From Alentia gelatinosa (taxonomy: Eukaryota; Annelida; Polychaeta; Phyllodocida; Polynoidae), in contig OX465587.1 in assembly GCA_950022655.1 (NCBI GenBank), positions 29,887,716-29,951,715 on the forward strand: DNA of 64,000 nucleotides. Reading direction: 5' to 3'. Position 1 is the first letter of the stretch. The number at the start of each line of letters is the position of its first letter. Both the position numbers and the translations under genes were made by a program. The notes under the pieces are model-generated. The model was not told the origin of the DNA and made no database searches. It was given only the letters and a program-made list of their open reading frames with translations. This document shows, one piece after another, positions 1 to 10,443 of this stretch.

Positions 1-91
1 TAATTTGCTTTCTTATCATTTATTTTTCTTTTTTTGAGGGGGGATGTAGAACCTGGGACTTCCTGTATTCTCCCTAAGTAAGTGCATTAAC

Positions 92-372
92 CTGACCCCT
101 GGTATTTTCTTAACATCGACTTAGCATTGGGAACTCATACTCAACACCCATGGCGTATCGTAAAAAAAGACTTGATTGGGAGGATGTCATAAATGTCAGC
201 CAATAGTCAGTGAGGTAATATGAGAAAATGTGGTTACTGAGCCCGTACGGGTGGCCGTTCGAGGTGATTTGATGAAAATATACGGCCCAACGCCACAGGC
301 GGGAGGGCCATATTTTTTCATCAAATGGCCGAGAATGGCACCCGTACGGGCTCAGTCACTACGTTTCCTTAT
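92..372 (+). mobile_element. Ladder foldback element, private subfamily
   Basis: The tail begins near 92 with a TTAACCTGACCCC-like end and keeps the family core 'CTTAGCATTGGGAACTC' at 119-135. It runs to about 230. A long palindrome follows at about 231-362, with arms matching as ACTGAGCCCGTACGGG against its complement and a GC-rich centre near 296. The right edge is GTTTCCTT. CGAG occurs in both arms at 260 and 330. This is the opposite polarity to the other copies, so it is the least certain member. Confidence 0.55.
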
Positions 373-1176
373 TACTATACACCTGTAACTCATTTAAGAT
401 ACCGTTTTATCATCTTTCCTGGCCTGTGATTCAACCCCCTGTTCCCGTATATTACCACTGTAATTCACTACGTCCCTCTAGCGGAAAAACTCGGCATGGA
501 GCAGTCTCTAAAATGTGCAGGAACAAATGACTGTAACTTCATTTCCCGTACGAGTTAAGTAATGAAATTTTATTATGAGTACTGCATATATATAACCTAT
601 AATCGTACAAAATATGATGAAGATCGGTTGCTTTAAACCGAAGATATCGGCGTTTAAATACGGCGACTTCGACATTCACTGAGCACCGGGAGGTGGGAGG
701 GTGAAAACACGGCAACTGCCGACGTGGAGCGGTCTATGAAATGTATGACACAGGACGACCTGGAACTCTGGTAGCCAACGTAATTATGACGTCGACAACG
801 CAGAGCAGCCTAACGGGAAGCGGTCGGACTTGTTGATATCGATCATTCTCGCAGATTTAAGCTATTTAAACAGTTTTACGTGAATGTCATACGTTGACTA
901 CCTCGATATTTGGACTATACATACTTCCAGTTCTTACGGGTAAGGCTTAGCATGTCTCTCAAGTTATGAATGGGAGAGAACGGACATTTCATTTTGTTTT
1001 TCTAACCCTGTCACTGGTCTCGCCCTATCGCGATATTTTACGTTAGCGGGCCGTAGTGTCTGTAGCAGCGGGACGTACGTTTTGCAATGCTTAAGCCGAT
1101 GGGAATCCATACATCCTACTACTCGGCGGGCCCGAACGTTATTTATACAATATGCCTAGCAGCGGGAAGTAACTCA
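373..1176. other. Unassigned intergenic sequence
   Basis: No coding signal, tandem array or recognised dispersed repeat was seen. A short open frame spans the later part (1087-1323) but has no recognisable motif and runs into the tail of the next foldback element. A 12-base unit CTACCCAAGGTT occurs twice near 1250-1280. Confidence 0.5.
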
Positions 1177-1602
1177 TATTCCTATATACCTATGGCTGTA
1201 CACTCTATGCTTACACCACGTTCAGGGGGGTGGAGTAACTTATGGATACTACCCAAGGTTGCCGTGTACTACCCAAGGTTGACATTTAGACCAATCAGAT
1301 TGTCTCTTACAAAATTCATATGAAAAGCGCAGTGGGGAGTAAACACAAAGTGTTAAGTTACTCGATAAGGTTGGATCTGGCTTCAGGTTTGATGGTGGAT
1401 GAGCAAATAACGCTAATTATCGTTATTAAACCACATTTGAAGGTATATAGGAATAGGGAAACCAAGTACCAGTGAAAGGAAGTCAAAATTACTCGGTAAG
1501 GCTTGGAAAAATTACTGCCCGCGGCCAAGGCCTTGGGCAGTAATTTTTCCAAGCCTTACCTCGTAACTTTGACTTCCTTTCACGGGAACATAGTTTCCCT
1601 CT
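1177..1602 (+). mobile_element. Ladder foldback element with perfect 14-bp tail inverted repeat
   Basis: The tail is bounded by TATTCCTATATACC (1177-1190) and its exact complement (1442-1455). Next comes GGGAAACC, a palindrome at 1472-1583 with 49-base arms (46 of 49 matching by eye) around a 14-base centre, and GTTTCCC. The three arm mismatches cluster at CTCG positions 1492 and 1560. The centre carries CGCG (1520) and CTTG (1532), so the ladder spacing is 28, 12, 28. The arm sequence has no other copy in the window. Confidence 0.8.
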
Positions 1603-1776
1603 AGACTTTCGCCCATAGGTGTATAGTAATATCTGAATCAGCTTTGCCTCGTGAGATTACATAAAATCTGAATTGGCGTATTTTCAGGGGCTATAGATCT
1701 CGGTGCGGTTTCTATTTTTGTGCCCTCCAAATAGGCTTGAGGATGTCGTTACTTTCTTCCGATAGCGAAGTAGAAG

Positions 1777-1993
1777 GAAACCCATGAGATGTAAATAACT
1801 TGGTCCGTACTCCACCGAGTTTGACTGCAGAGTAATTCACAAAGCGAAGATGAGTGAATTACTCTGGTCAAACGAGGTGGAGTGCAGACCAAGTTTTTTT
1901 CATCAGTGGGTTTCTGATTTTATCTTACCCTGTATAACACTATCTATTGATGAAATGAATCACCAAATTAGCCATTGAGTATTGGGTGCACAA
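1777..1993 (-). mobile_element. Ladder foldback element, subfamily b, tail cut at 1993
   Basis: The palindrome at about 1777-1916 has arms containing AACTTGGTC and CTCCACC and is bounded by GAAACCCA and TGGGTTTC. The inner tail repeat TTATCTTACCCTG follows at 1920. The tail matches the copy at 23.2-23.5 kb in inverse orientation up to ATTGGGTGCACAAAC, then stops abruptly at a poly-T tract. The outer tail end is missing, so the element was probably broken by the next insertion. Confidence 0.75.
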
Positions 1994-2045
1994 ACCTTTT
2001 TTCTTTTCTTTTTTTATATAGGTTTTTATTTCTCGCATTCAAAAT
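1993..2045 (-). mobile_element. Poly(A) 3' end of a retroposed sequence
   Basis: Read on the minus strand this is a sequence containing an AATAAA signal followed by a short A-rich tail. Bases 2020-2045 (26 bases) are identical to 33881-33906, where the same end also sits next to a T-rich run. This suggests two 5'-truncated insertions of one poly(A)-tailed source. How far this copy extends past 2045 cannot be seen. An alternative is that it is part of the left end of the retrotransposon that follows. Confidence 0.5.
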
Positions 2046-2333
2046 GGTTACTCATGGGCTATGCTCAGGGGTAGTCATTGCCTCACCCGGTGTCCCACTC
2101 TACCGCGCATCACATGCGCCCCTCCTGCCCCCTCGCGGCTTTCTCACCTACTGCGCAGTCACGAGCACCACCCCAGTCCGGGTCCCGGCCTCACTTCTCC
2201 TTCATCCGTCCTGCAGTACACACATACTCCAGTACCTTTTTCGTCTCTTGGCCACGTGCTCTCGCCCCATACTCCCCGAGTACAGGCAAGCACACCATAC
2301 ACGCGATACAGGTACATACAGGGATAGGAGAAA

Positions 2334-3472
2334 ATGGGACCAACTACGAGAAACAACCCGATACCCAGCAACTCCAAGCCACCGGAGGTTGCGGCCGAAT
2401 CAGAGGCCACTCTCCAAGGAACGGCCGAGTCCTCTAACGAGCAGATCGAGTTGGTCTCGGACAGCGGTCAAACGGTCAAGACGGCTAGGATCGCCAAACT
2501 CGAGACGAACATGGAGAAGATGGGTAAAACCATGGAGAGCATGTTCGAAACGATGCAGGCCATGGCACGCCAACAGTCGCCGACCAGAGCTACGCAACAC
2601 ACGGTACGAGAGGCACGCTCCACGGCCGAGGACCAGACCCGGGACTGGGCCCAGGACCAAGCCGCCCGGCTACCCCCACCGAGACAGCTCCGCGACCGCT
2701 ACGTGAGCGAGGATCATCTCCAGCGAGAAATGGACCATTAGGGAATTCGTCACGATCGTACAGCCGGTAGGTTCACATCTGATTTGACCGTATCAAAGTT
2801 GATATCTAAACCCTACATGTATGTGAGGGCCTCTACACGCTGTCTCAGAAACTCGAGGTTAGGGGGAGCCTGGGGCCCATGGAGTATGTTAGTGCGTACT
2901 TGCTCATGATGGAGGACCAACGAGCCGTGCCCGAGGGCGACTGCAGGGATATGTACAGGCACCTCTGTCAGGTATCAGTGGATGCCCAGACACGGCCGTG
3001 GCCCACGTTCAGGAGATGGTCAAATTACATTTTTGATCAGGTGGAGGCCGGCAGGGTATACTGGTTGGACCATGTGCACATTCAAGACGAGCGCATACGC
3101 CTAGCCATGACAGCTGCCACCAGCGCCCCCAACGGTTAAGACGGCAGCAAGGAGGGTGCCCGGGAGCTGCCCTGTAGAGGATACAACTCCGAGAGGGGGT
3201 GTAGACTACGCAACGGGCATCAGGACGGGCCGATCAAATGGATACATGTTTGTTCATTCTGTGATTCGGTAGGGTGGATGTGCACGCACTCTATACACGC
3301 CTGCAACAGGAAGCTGGTGTACGGTGCGGGTTATGACAACGCTGCACCGACATCCGCACCCGCACCACGCAGGACGCCGCACGCCGGACACACGGTCCGC
3401 CCTACCAAACTAGGATTGCAGAAACAACACCCAACGGCTTCAAAAAACGGACCGGACGCGCCCCGCGAGTGA
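2334..3472 (+). pseudogene. gag: Gag-like ORF1 with zinc knuckle, frameshifted
   Basis: The start at 2334 opens a frame with a probable coiled coil at residues about 55-85 (heptad-like KLETNMEKMGKTMESMFETM). A stop at 2739-2741 breaks it. The same frame continues readable to about 2824, then a one-base shift moves to the next frame, with Gag-like sequence (LEVRGSLGPMEYVSAYLL) until a second stop at 3137-3139. The frame then continues through a knuckle of the form C-x3-N-x3-GC ... H-x-C-x2-C ... H-x4-H-x2-C (roughly 3167-3310), a pattern seen in Gag of DIRS-like elements. It would package element RNA. The knuckle and its position immediately before RT are the evidence. Confidence 0.7.
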
Positions 3473-3864
3473 GCGTGGCGTGTAACGCACCCCTCGCACT
3501 CGGTACGAGTGCACTCGGCGAGGGGCACCCGGTCAAGGAGTGCACTACTGATGACGTCACCCCCCACGTGACAACAACAACGCATGCCGCACACGTGGGG
3601 GAGAGCACGGACGTTGAAACCCCGCCCACCGAGGAATCCACTCCCGTGTATGAGGGTGTTAGCGGGGCGACGGAGCAATTGGCTTGGCAATTGCCCCGGG
3701 AGGACGGCAATGAATCTACTCTAATCGACTTCGCTTCGAGACCGGCATCGCCGCCACCGGAGTCCGGACCGACCCCGAGGCGTTCGCCGGACATAGGAGG
3801 GCCCACTAGCCGCAGTTCACAGCGCCCGGGCTGCCGGGACACGCCCACATCTATGATCTTGTGA
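3469..3864 (+). pseudogene. Low-complexity linker between Gag and RT
   Basis: This open frame of 131 codons overlaps the end of the Gag frame by four bases. It is rich in Thr, Pro, Ser and Glu and has no recognisable catalytic motif. It probably encoded the disordered C-terminal part of Gag or the N-terminal part of the RT protein. High GC at third positions matches the neighbouring element frames. Its last codons abut the frame that starts the RT domain at 3861. Confidence 0.5.
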
Positions 3865-5345
3865 GGCCCACGGGCTTACCCAACGCCCTCGGGGCCCGTA
3901 TCGAGATTCCGACTGACCTCAACATTCCGGTGTGGGTCCGATACCTCTCCGGAATTCCCGGCAAGGAGGAATTGACCGATTTCATCAGGTTCGGGCCGGG
4001 CCGGTCAGCGATACCTGCGGGGTACCCAACCATCCCAGTGCTACGGGGTACCCGGAACAGGTGGAAAAGTTCATCAGAAAGGAAAAGGGGTACAGCAACC
4101 TCATGGGGCCGTTCGAGGCCCCCCCTTTTCTACCCTGGTGCCATGTGTCGCCTCTAATGATACGCGAGAAGGGAGGAACCACAGACCGCCGCGTCATAAC
4201 TGATATGACCTACCCCAAGGAGGACAGTGTTAACGGTTATATCGTCAAGAACTCAGTATACGGAGAAGAGAGGGAGCATGGCCTCCCGACCGTTGACGGG
4301 TTCGTCGGCCGCCTGGTGGCCTCGGGACCCGGGAGTTTTATGTCAACCATTGACATTTCCCGGGCCTACAAGAACTTCAGGTGTGACCCCCTCGACTGGC
4401 CGCTCCTCTGCTTCGCGTGGGAAGGCGGGTACTTCTGCGATACGGCGATGCCGTTTGGTGCCCGCGCCTCCTCCTACCACATGCAGTGTGTAGCAGACGC
4501 GATAGTGAAGATCCTCGGCCAGAAGGGGGTGGAGGCCGCGATGTACCTGGATGACCTCATCATCCTCTCCCCCGACGGTGAAAAGGCGGCCTCCGACTTC
4601 GCGATAGCCCGAGGGCTCTTTGAGGAATTGGGTCTGCCCGAGGCCAGAGAAAAGGCACAGCCCCCCAGCCAAGTCGTCACGTGGCTCGGTATCGTCATTA
4701 ACTCGGTGGACATGTCTCTCAGCATCCCCGAGGACAAGTTGCACGGGGCACGTCGGAGCGGCCGCCTGTAAACGGTCGCTGACGAAACGCCAGCTTCAGT
4801 CCATACTCGGGCGCGTGTTACATGTAGCCAAGTGTATCCGGCCAGCACGCCCATTTGTAAGCAAGCTGCTCGAGGCCCTCCGGGGTATAGGTGGCTACTA
4901 CATCAATATCAACTAAGAGATGCGACAGGACCTCGAATGGTTCCTGCGATTCGCAGAGGGCTGGAACGGCCATGCATTGATCCCGAGGGGTCCCCCCACC
5001 AAATGCTTGATCGTGGACGCATGCCTGTCTGGCATCGGCGGGACGGACGGGAGGTATTGCTACTCCGGCAAGGTCTGCCCAGTGAACGACCCCGTCACCT
5101 GCATCGCCGAGCTCGAGGCACTTAACACGGTATACGCGATGTGCACGTTCTTCATGGATCGTGACCGTGGCACCCGGGGTAAGTCTACTGTGACAACATG
5201 GGTACCATCCAGGCCCTCCGGTCGAGATGCGCCCGCAACCCCGTCCTGGCCGAGTGTGCCCGTCAAGCCTGGATGGTACAGGCCAGTCCTCAATACCATG
5301 GCCGACGCGCTCAGCAGGGCCCACCTAACCTCGAGGGACTATGAC
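3861..5345 (+). pseudogene. pol: Reverse transcriptase-RNase H of the YR retrotransposon, broken
   Basis: The N-terminal segment (3861-3990, containing PTDLNIPVW and LTDFIRFG) is in one frame. The RT core (about 3990-4740) is in another. RT motifs in order are GPFEAPPF, RRVITDMTYP, STIDISRAYKNF, MPFGARASSYHM and the catalytic YLDD (near 4545), then WLGIVI. A shift near 4745 leads to KRQLQSILGRVLHVAK, and an in-frame stop at 4914-4916 separates the RNase H part. RNase H starts with the first acidic residue in IVDACLSGIGG, shows AELEALNTVYA, shifts frame near 5165 to a CDNMGT segment, then shifts again to MADALSRAHL. RT copies element RNA and RNase H removes it. The order and motifs match DIRS-group polymerases rather than LTR elements. 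Confidence 0.85.
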
Positions 5346-5472
5346 ACGGCCTCGATGTATATGAAATTCCATGCACTCGTCGAAATAAGGCCTTGCACCC
5401 ACGTATCGTTCAACCCTGTGTTGCATCTCACCTGCAGATCCGGCGCTACGGTCACTCCAGACGAGGGCATCT

Positions 5473-6407
5473 GTGCGGCAATGCGAGGCGCGTGCCCCCG
5501 GAACGGTCGCGAACCAGCGGAGCGCCGTCGCGACCTACCTCGCCTTCTGCAGGAGGATGGGCGCCGACCCCCAGAGACCTACCGTCAGCTTTACCACGGC
5601 GTACCTCGAGTACGTCCCGGACCACGCCCCCTCGCCGGCAACGGTCGCGAACCAGCTATCCCACGTGCGGTCGCACCTGCGTCTGACGGGGGGGGGGGAA
5701 CGTCGCGCCGACAGAGGATTTCAGGGTGAGATGCGCCCTTGAGGCAATGAGGCGCAACAAAACTTATCAACCGAACGTCAAGCCGCCAGTGCCGATGGAC
5801 GTCCTTAAGGCAGCCCTCGCGGCCCTCTACGAATCATCCCTACACATAGCTCTGCGGGCCGCTATCCTGGTGATATTCTACCCGGCCCTGCGACAGAGCG
5901 AGGTCGCCCCACCGTCTGCGACGAAGTTCGACCCGACGCGACACCTGTCACGCCAAGATGTCGTGGTCACGCCCGGACAGGTGTCGATACGCATCAAGGC
6001 AGCAAAAAAACATGCAGATGGTTGGGGAGGAAAAGACAGTCATCCTACAGGCATCCCCCGAACCGTCCTCGTGCCCGGTGCGGGCGATCAGGAAGATGAT
6101 CGCGGCCGCCCCCACGGCCAACCCCGAGGACCCATTCTTACTACTGGCCGACGGCCAAGTACTCACTACTAGAACTCTGAGCAAGGAGTGGAAAGCACTG
6201 CTACTCACTGCTCATCAGCCCGCCGACTACACACTCCACAGCCTCCGTAAGGCTGCCGCCACTCAGGCATACCAAGCAGGTATGCCCGAGCTATCAATCC
6301 AGCGCTATGGCGGCTGGAGGTCCAATGCCCACCGACAATATATCAAGGACACTGACGCCAAGGCCGTTAACCTTGCTCTAATTCGGTCCCTAACCAAAGA
6401 CTCATAA
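5473..6407 (+). pseudogene. Tyrosine recombinase of the YR retrotransposon, frameshifted
   Basis: The N-terminal core-binding part (5473-5690; GTVANQRSAVATYLAFCRRM) ends at a run of nine G near 5690-5698, a likely slippage site. The catalytic part continues in a second frame with the first catalytic arginine at 5891 (PALRQSE), then a third frame from about 6000. That frame holds the H-x-x-R pair (HSLRK, H at 6237), a GGW in place of the second histidine, and the nucleophile tyrosine at 6339 (HRQY). All key residues are present but spread over three frames. Such enzymes insert circular cDNA without target duplication. The frame ends at 6407. Confidence 0.85.
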
Positions 6408-7056
6408 ATCTCTTCCCACCCCCCTCACCTTTTACTGGCCTTTTGGCATTTTCATTATATTATACAATTACGTATGTATTGTCTACACAACTCTATTGTA
6501 TATCATATTTTAATATCTTAATAATTGACCTCCATTCTACCGTCAATTATCATATATCTACTTTTACTTACCTTCATATTCACATTACATATTAATATGC
6601 CATCCAGTAAGGTCGCCATAAATATTTTACTGCATTTTACTACATAAAATTAAATAAAATTTTATACTCCCAGCTACTGCTTCTCTACTTTCATCCGGGG
6701 ATAGGGTAATGATACATTTTGTTCTTCCAAGCGGGAAATATGGGTTTTGACATTATGTCAACACAACAGTAACAATTTATATACAGATATGATGACAGAT
6801 ATAGAGACTGTTCAATAACAAATATATATGCATATTCACCTTATGCGACTACATGGTTTTTTATCTAAATCAATAACTATTCCAACTATGTAGAATCAAC
6901 ATTAGGTAGTCGCTCTGTTTAGGGTTTTAGTGTCTATATCTTGGTTGTATTTGGGTAGTCTATTACTATACTGAGTAACACTGCAATCATTATACACCCC
7001 AATACGATCCATATCACTGAGTGTAATAGTTTCATTTTCTGCTGGAACTTGATTTC
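6408..7056. other. AT-rich junction: 3' end of YR element and 3' region of LINE
   Basis: The sequence drops abruptly from GC-rich to AT-rich after the recombinase stop. The first ~300 bases probably belong to the YR element. From about 6720 the sequence is likely the untranslated 3' region of the minus-strand LINE. No terminal repeat or poly(A) boundary could be fixed. Confidence 0.4.
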
Positions 7057-7975
7057 TTACAAAGTATAGTCAGGTTCAATCTTTACTAAGATTTCTTTCT
7101 TGAACGATGATTTTGACGTCGTGCGTTGTGCGTCCACCGATAGTTTGTTCCACAGTTGTATACCTTTTTAGTAGGCCGATCGTCTATACTTCTCCTTCCT
7201 TGGGAACGCTAGTTGTAGGTTATCCCTGTCAGTAATTCTTGTTACTCTCACTCGTCCGGGTCTATCGTTTTCGAGTGACAGTGCATCTATGTTCTTTAAA
7301 CTTTTAATTACACCCATTAACAAAACTAATCGTCTTACATCTGGACTGTCCACCAGGCATCTCTGAAATAAGGCCTTGTTACTAATTGGTATTCCATCCC
7401 TGTAAGCATCCCTGCCTATTGTTGTTTTCAATACCTTACAAATAAGAACATTAAGTTTATTGCAGACTCGTTTTGTGGCTCCGGTTAGAAGGAAAGAACA
7501 ATGATCGGTTATTGGTAGTAGGCAGGATTTATTTATCTGTATCGCAGTCTTAATATTTATAAATTTTCGAATCTTCCTAAAATTGCCCATTTATCACACA
7601 GAGCGTTCCCCAATTTATTCCCATGTTTCTCAAATAATAGGTCACTGTCAATGATGGCTCCCAAATAGTTCATTTCATCTATAGTCTCTACTTCTTTTAG
7701 ATAGATTTTACTTCGTTTTTCAGCCGATGTTTTTTGCCTATTACCATGATAAACAATTCTTGTTTTTTTCACATTGATAGTTAATCTATTCGATGTGTAC
7801 CATTTTTCTAATTTATTACAAGCACTTTGGGTTTTGGTTTCAGTTTCTATAATAGACCGGGCACTAGTTATTACTACAAGGTCATCTGCGTACATCAAAC
7901 AATCGCTTTCTTCTACAGCATCTGGTAAGTCATTTATATATACAAGGAATAGGAGAGGGCCCAGGAGTACGAGTT
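7057..7975 (-). pseudogene. Non-LTR retrotransposon reverse transcriptase, C-terminal fragment
   Basis: Reading down the minus strand from 7975, the frame gives LGPLLFLVYINDLPDA and then the catalytic block MYADDLVV (near 7880). TINVKKTRIVYHG and NYLGAIID follow. A frameshift near 7575 leads to the thumb and C-terminal region (KTAIQINKSCLLPITDHC). A further shift near 7175 gives QLWNKLSVDAQ and a stop at 7057-7059. The order is typical of CR1/Jockey-like LINE ORF2. The 5' part is absent: the fragment stops at the tail of a foldback element at about 7962-7975, which fits 5' truncation on insertion into that element. Confidence 0.85.
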
Positions 7976-8018
7976 CCTAATGTTAAGCCTATGGAGAAAA
8001 ATACCGGGGTCGCATAAT
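7962..8018 (-). mobile_element. Foldback tail fragment
   Basis: GAGTACGAGTTCCTAATG and TTAAGCCTATGGAGAAAA match the outer part of the tails at 39.9 kb and 22.7 kb, ending in CCGGGG. Its palindrome side is replaced by the LINE fragment. It lies head to head with the next element. Confidence 0.65.
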
Positions 8019-8024
8019 ATGTTT

Positions 8025-8290
8025 TTATCTCACCCCTAGTACATTTTCCCCATAGACTTAACATTGGGAACTCCTACTCAATGTCGAAGGAATATTTAGA
8101 AAAAATGTTCAATGGGGAATTATGTCACAAATATTAGCGGATTAGTCTATGTGAGGGCTGATATAAATTCAGAAACTTATTCAGGTTTACAGTCAGAGCT
8201 TGTTTAAATCGCTGCATAATCCACTCGGCTTTTCCTTGTAAATTACTACAAATTAATCAGACCAACAATCCGTTTTTATACAGAATTGGC
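8025..8290 (+). mobile_element. Ladder foldback element, subfamily e, decayed
   Basis: The outer repeat TTATCTCACCCC is at 8025-8036, followed by CCATAGACTTAACATTGG. The remnant inner repeat is at about 8157, then CAGAAACTTATTCAGGTTTA and a worn palindrome to about 8280. Its centre reads CTCGGCTTTTCCTTG. It is best matched by the copy at 19.4-19.9 kb. Confidence 0.65.
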
Positions 8291-8739
8291 AGTCATTCAA
8301 ACATTTACAACTTGCGACTAGTTATACTACAATGACGGCGGGTTTCTTGAAATCTGCATTCCGCCAACAGTTTAAGGCATATCCTACGCTCCAGAGGGGC
8401 CACCTGGTGATTTTTAAGTATTGCCAACTATCACTCAAATCTGTTTTTTTGTGATTCATTCTAATTCAAAATGAATCAATATAATGTTTTAAACAGTTTG
8501 TCCAATCTTAATGGGTAGAATATGCTTATTTACAATTGCTTGATCTAAATAAACAATGTACTGAGAAATATGGTTTTCTTCAATTCTTTCAAAATCAAGG
8601 TCGGTGACCTATGAATTGTAAAACTATGCATCTACTATATACTGTGAAAGTTTGAGGGAAATGACATGGGCTTTACTATGTGAAAAACTACTTTTTGGAA
8701 TTTCTATATAAAACATCGGTAACGATTATCGGTTACATA
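8291..8739. other. Unassigned intergenic sequence
   Basis: AT-rich unique sequence. No coding, tandem or recognisable dispersed repeat was found. Confidence 0.45.
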
Positions 8740-8990
8740 GACGATAAATGATGGTTTTGTGGACAGGCGATCGTAAAGCGCGAGAGGTTGACGTATAGTA
8801 ATACACGAGCGTCAGTGGTTTACAGGGCCGCCTGTCCAGGAGACCATAACTTGTTGTATTTATTATCCATCGTCTCGAGGAAATCAAACCCAGTTATTGC
8901 CATTTTGAATGATATATCAATAAAGATTATTTCTTTCCTCCATAACACAAAAGAACTATTTTCCCGTATACCATGGCCTTGAGGCCTTAT
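8740..8990 (-). mobile_element. Ladder foldback element, subfamily M, internal deletion
   Basis: GATGGTTTTGTGGACAGGC at the left and GCCTGTCCAGG to the right form the outer arms. The tail (TTATTATCCATCG at 8861, down to CCCGTATACCATGG) follows. The centre is shortened: only one of the inner arms with TAATACACGAGCG remains, so the palindrome has lost its second inner arm. Confidence 0.65.
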
Positions 8991-9119
8991 ACCAAGAATT
9001 CTTTTTTTTTTTTTTTAATTGACTCCAAATAATTCGTCCCATGGGCGGCTTTCCATTATTTTGCTCTTGGCGGAATACAATTCTCACTGCGCTGTCACAC
9101 TGTATCTGTATACCACATC

Positions 9120-9475
9120 TATGGTATCTGACAGGTTGTATATACACGAGCGATAGCGAGGATATTACGTCGTCAACTACGAGGAGATTACAGCCACTCG
9201 TACACAAAACCAATCATTATTGTATTCATTATCTACCTACATGATTGATAACAAGTATATTGTGTATTACTTCCAGATCAAGTCTTAATTCAACAGCAAT
9301 GTCAACCATTGTGGTGATTCGGTGTATACTTACACCATTTATATAGTTTGCTATTTTGGATGGGACTTTTTTCCAGAATCTCCTGCAGGAGATTCTGACA
9401 TGTCAGAATCTCCGGGTAGTTGATTCCAGGTGCTCTATACATTCCCTATGGAGACTCCGTAATCGGTGGATAATA
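9120..9475 (-). mobile_element. Ladder foldback element, subfamily N
   Basis: The hairpin centre CGAGCGATAGCGAG is at 9147-9160, with CGAG again at 9180 (spacing 10 and 23). The right arm ends CACTCGTACACAAAACCA, then the tail runs through TTATCTACC. GGAGACTCCGTAATC and GGTGGATAATAA near 9448-9472 form the far tail end. The same blocks recur at 15.8-16.4, 31.3-31.5 and 38.8-39.0 kb. The left arm is mostly missing. Confidence 0.6.
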
Positions 9476-9479
9476 AAAT

Positions 9480-9715
9480 AAACTCCAAGTCGTTAAGGCG
9501 TTTACACTTTACGATTAGGAATCGGTGACGGTGAAAGCCCTTACTGATCTACAGCCAGGAACCACTGACGGACCTGACGCAACTTGTACATGGGCTTTTA
9601 GGAGAACTACTAGCGACTACTGGTGTTGCCGTTCAGTGCCGCCTATCCTATGTCATCTATGCTATATCTAAAGTATTATTGAGGCAATACGTATGTATGC
9701 CATACCTATATGCTA
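9480..9715. repeat. Decayed TIR-element fragments
   Basis: Pieces such as GGCGTTTACACTTTACGATTA, TACAGCCAGGAACCACTGAC and TTTTAGGAGAACT match the ends of the dispersed elements amplified at 26.1, 44.3 and 53.0 kb. The structure is too worn to set borders. Confidence 0.4.
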
Positions 9716-9730
9716 TATATATATATATAT
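9712..9730. repeat. AT microsatellite
   Basis: A short TA dinucleotide run. Confidence 0.8.
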
Positions 9731-9933
9731 GAATAAACTGGTGGTTTTCGCGCAGTGCACTAAAACAAATCTACGCCTTTCTCGTCCTCCAATGGAAATG
9801 GGCCTTATGTGATACAAACGGGCCTATATAGACAACCAGAGGGGGGGCTACACTGGTCCACAGAGCCCTACACTACAGGCTGTGGGCCATCCGGCGCAGT
9901 CACCACAGGCTGCTATCAGCTAGCGGTGGCGCT

Positions 9934-9990
9934 AGTGGTGGTGCGGGTATCGGTGGTGGTGGCGGCTGTGGTGGTGGTGGTGGTAGGCAC
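9934..9990 (+). repeat. GGT/GTG-rich tract upstream of promoter
   Basis: The tract is purine-pyrimidine asymmetric and GGT-rich, ending about 20 bases before the TATA box. It could be a simple repeat or a promoter-proximal GT-box cluster. Confidence 0.6.
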
Positions 9991-10008
9991 CACTGGACCG
10001 ACGCGGGC

Positions 10009-10017
10009 TATAAAAGG
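10009..10017 (+). promoter_or_regulatory. TATA box of secreted-protein gene
   Basis: TATAAAAGG is a consensus-quality TATA box in an otherwise GC-rich stretch, 435 bases before the ATG at 10444. A start site would be expected around 10035-10045. Its match quality and the downstream Kozak ATG, signal peptide and splice donor make a real core promoter likely. Confidence 0.7.
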
Positions 10018-10039
10018 CAAACCACAGTGCCTGTCGTCG

Positions 10040-10443
10040 ACACTGTTCCCTGGTCACCTTCCTCAACCAAACCGCTGGAACCCACCCACCAACCCACCCA
10101 CCAACCTCCTTACCAACCACCTCCAATCCACATCGGAGCCCAACTTCCCCAGCAGTGCATTTCTCATATCAGTTTGGAGCCTAACTTCACCAGCATTACT
10201 ACCGGAGTCTGTACTAGAGAGAGGGAGTGTCCTTTCCCCACTCCTCCTCTACTGAGTTTTGTTACCGCACGCAGGAAGATTTAAGGAGCAGCAGTTTGGT
10301 TATTGACATTTAAGAGGAGAAAGTGCGCAAAGACACACACACGCACACACACGCGCGCACAGACATTCACGTTGGGAGCCGCTCCTGTATCCTTCCCTCA
10401 ATTACCTTCTTCTCGAGCTGCTCACAGTGCTCTGAGCCCGACC
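10040..10443 (+). other. Putative 5' untranslated region
   Basis: Low-TA, CA/CC-rich sequence between the predicted start site and the ATG. It holds a CCACCCACCAA-type repeat (10079-10125) and an ACAC microsatellite (10335-10362). Short upstream ATGs occur. The start site was not determined; the region is inferred from the TATA box. Confidence 0.5.

Larger units (their letters stand above)
2046..6720 (+). mobile_element. Decayed DIRS/Ngaro-type tyrosine-recombinase retrotransposon
   Basis: A GC-rich leader (2046-2333) precedes Gag, reverse transcriptase, RNase H and tyrosine recombinase in that order on the plus strand. An AT-rich 3' segment follows to about 6720. Frameshifts and in-frame stops interrupt every domain, so the copy is dead. 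Less than about 150 bases separate RNase H from the recombinase, leaving no room for the methyltransferase domain found in DIRS and PAT elements. This points to a Ngaro-like lineage (inference from domain order). I did not find inverted or split direct terminal repeats, so the outer limits are approximate. Confidence 0.8.
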
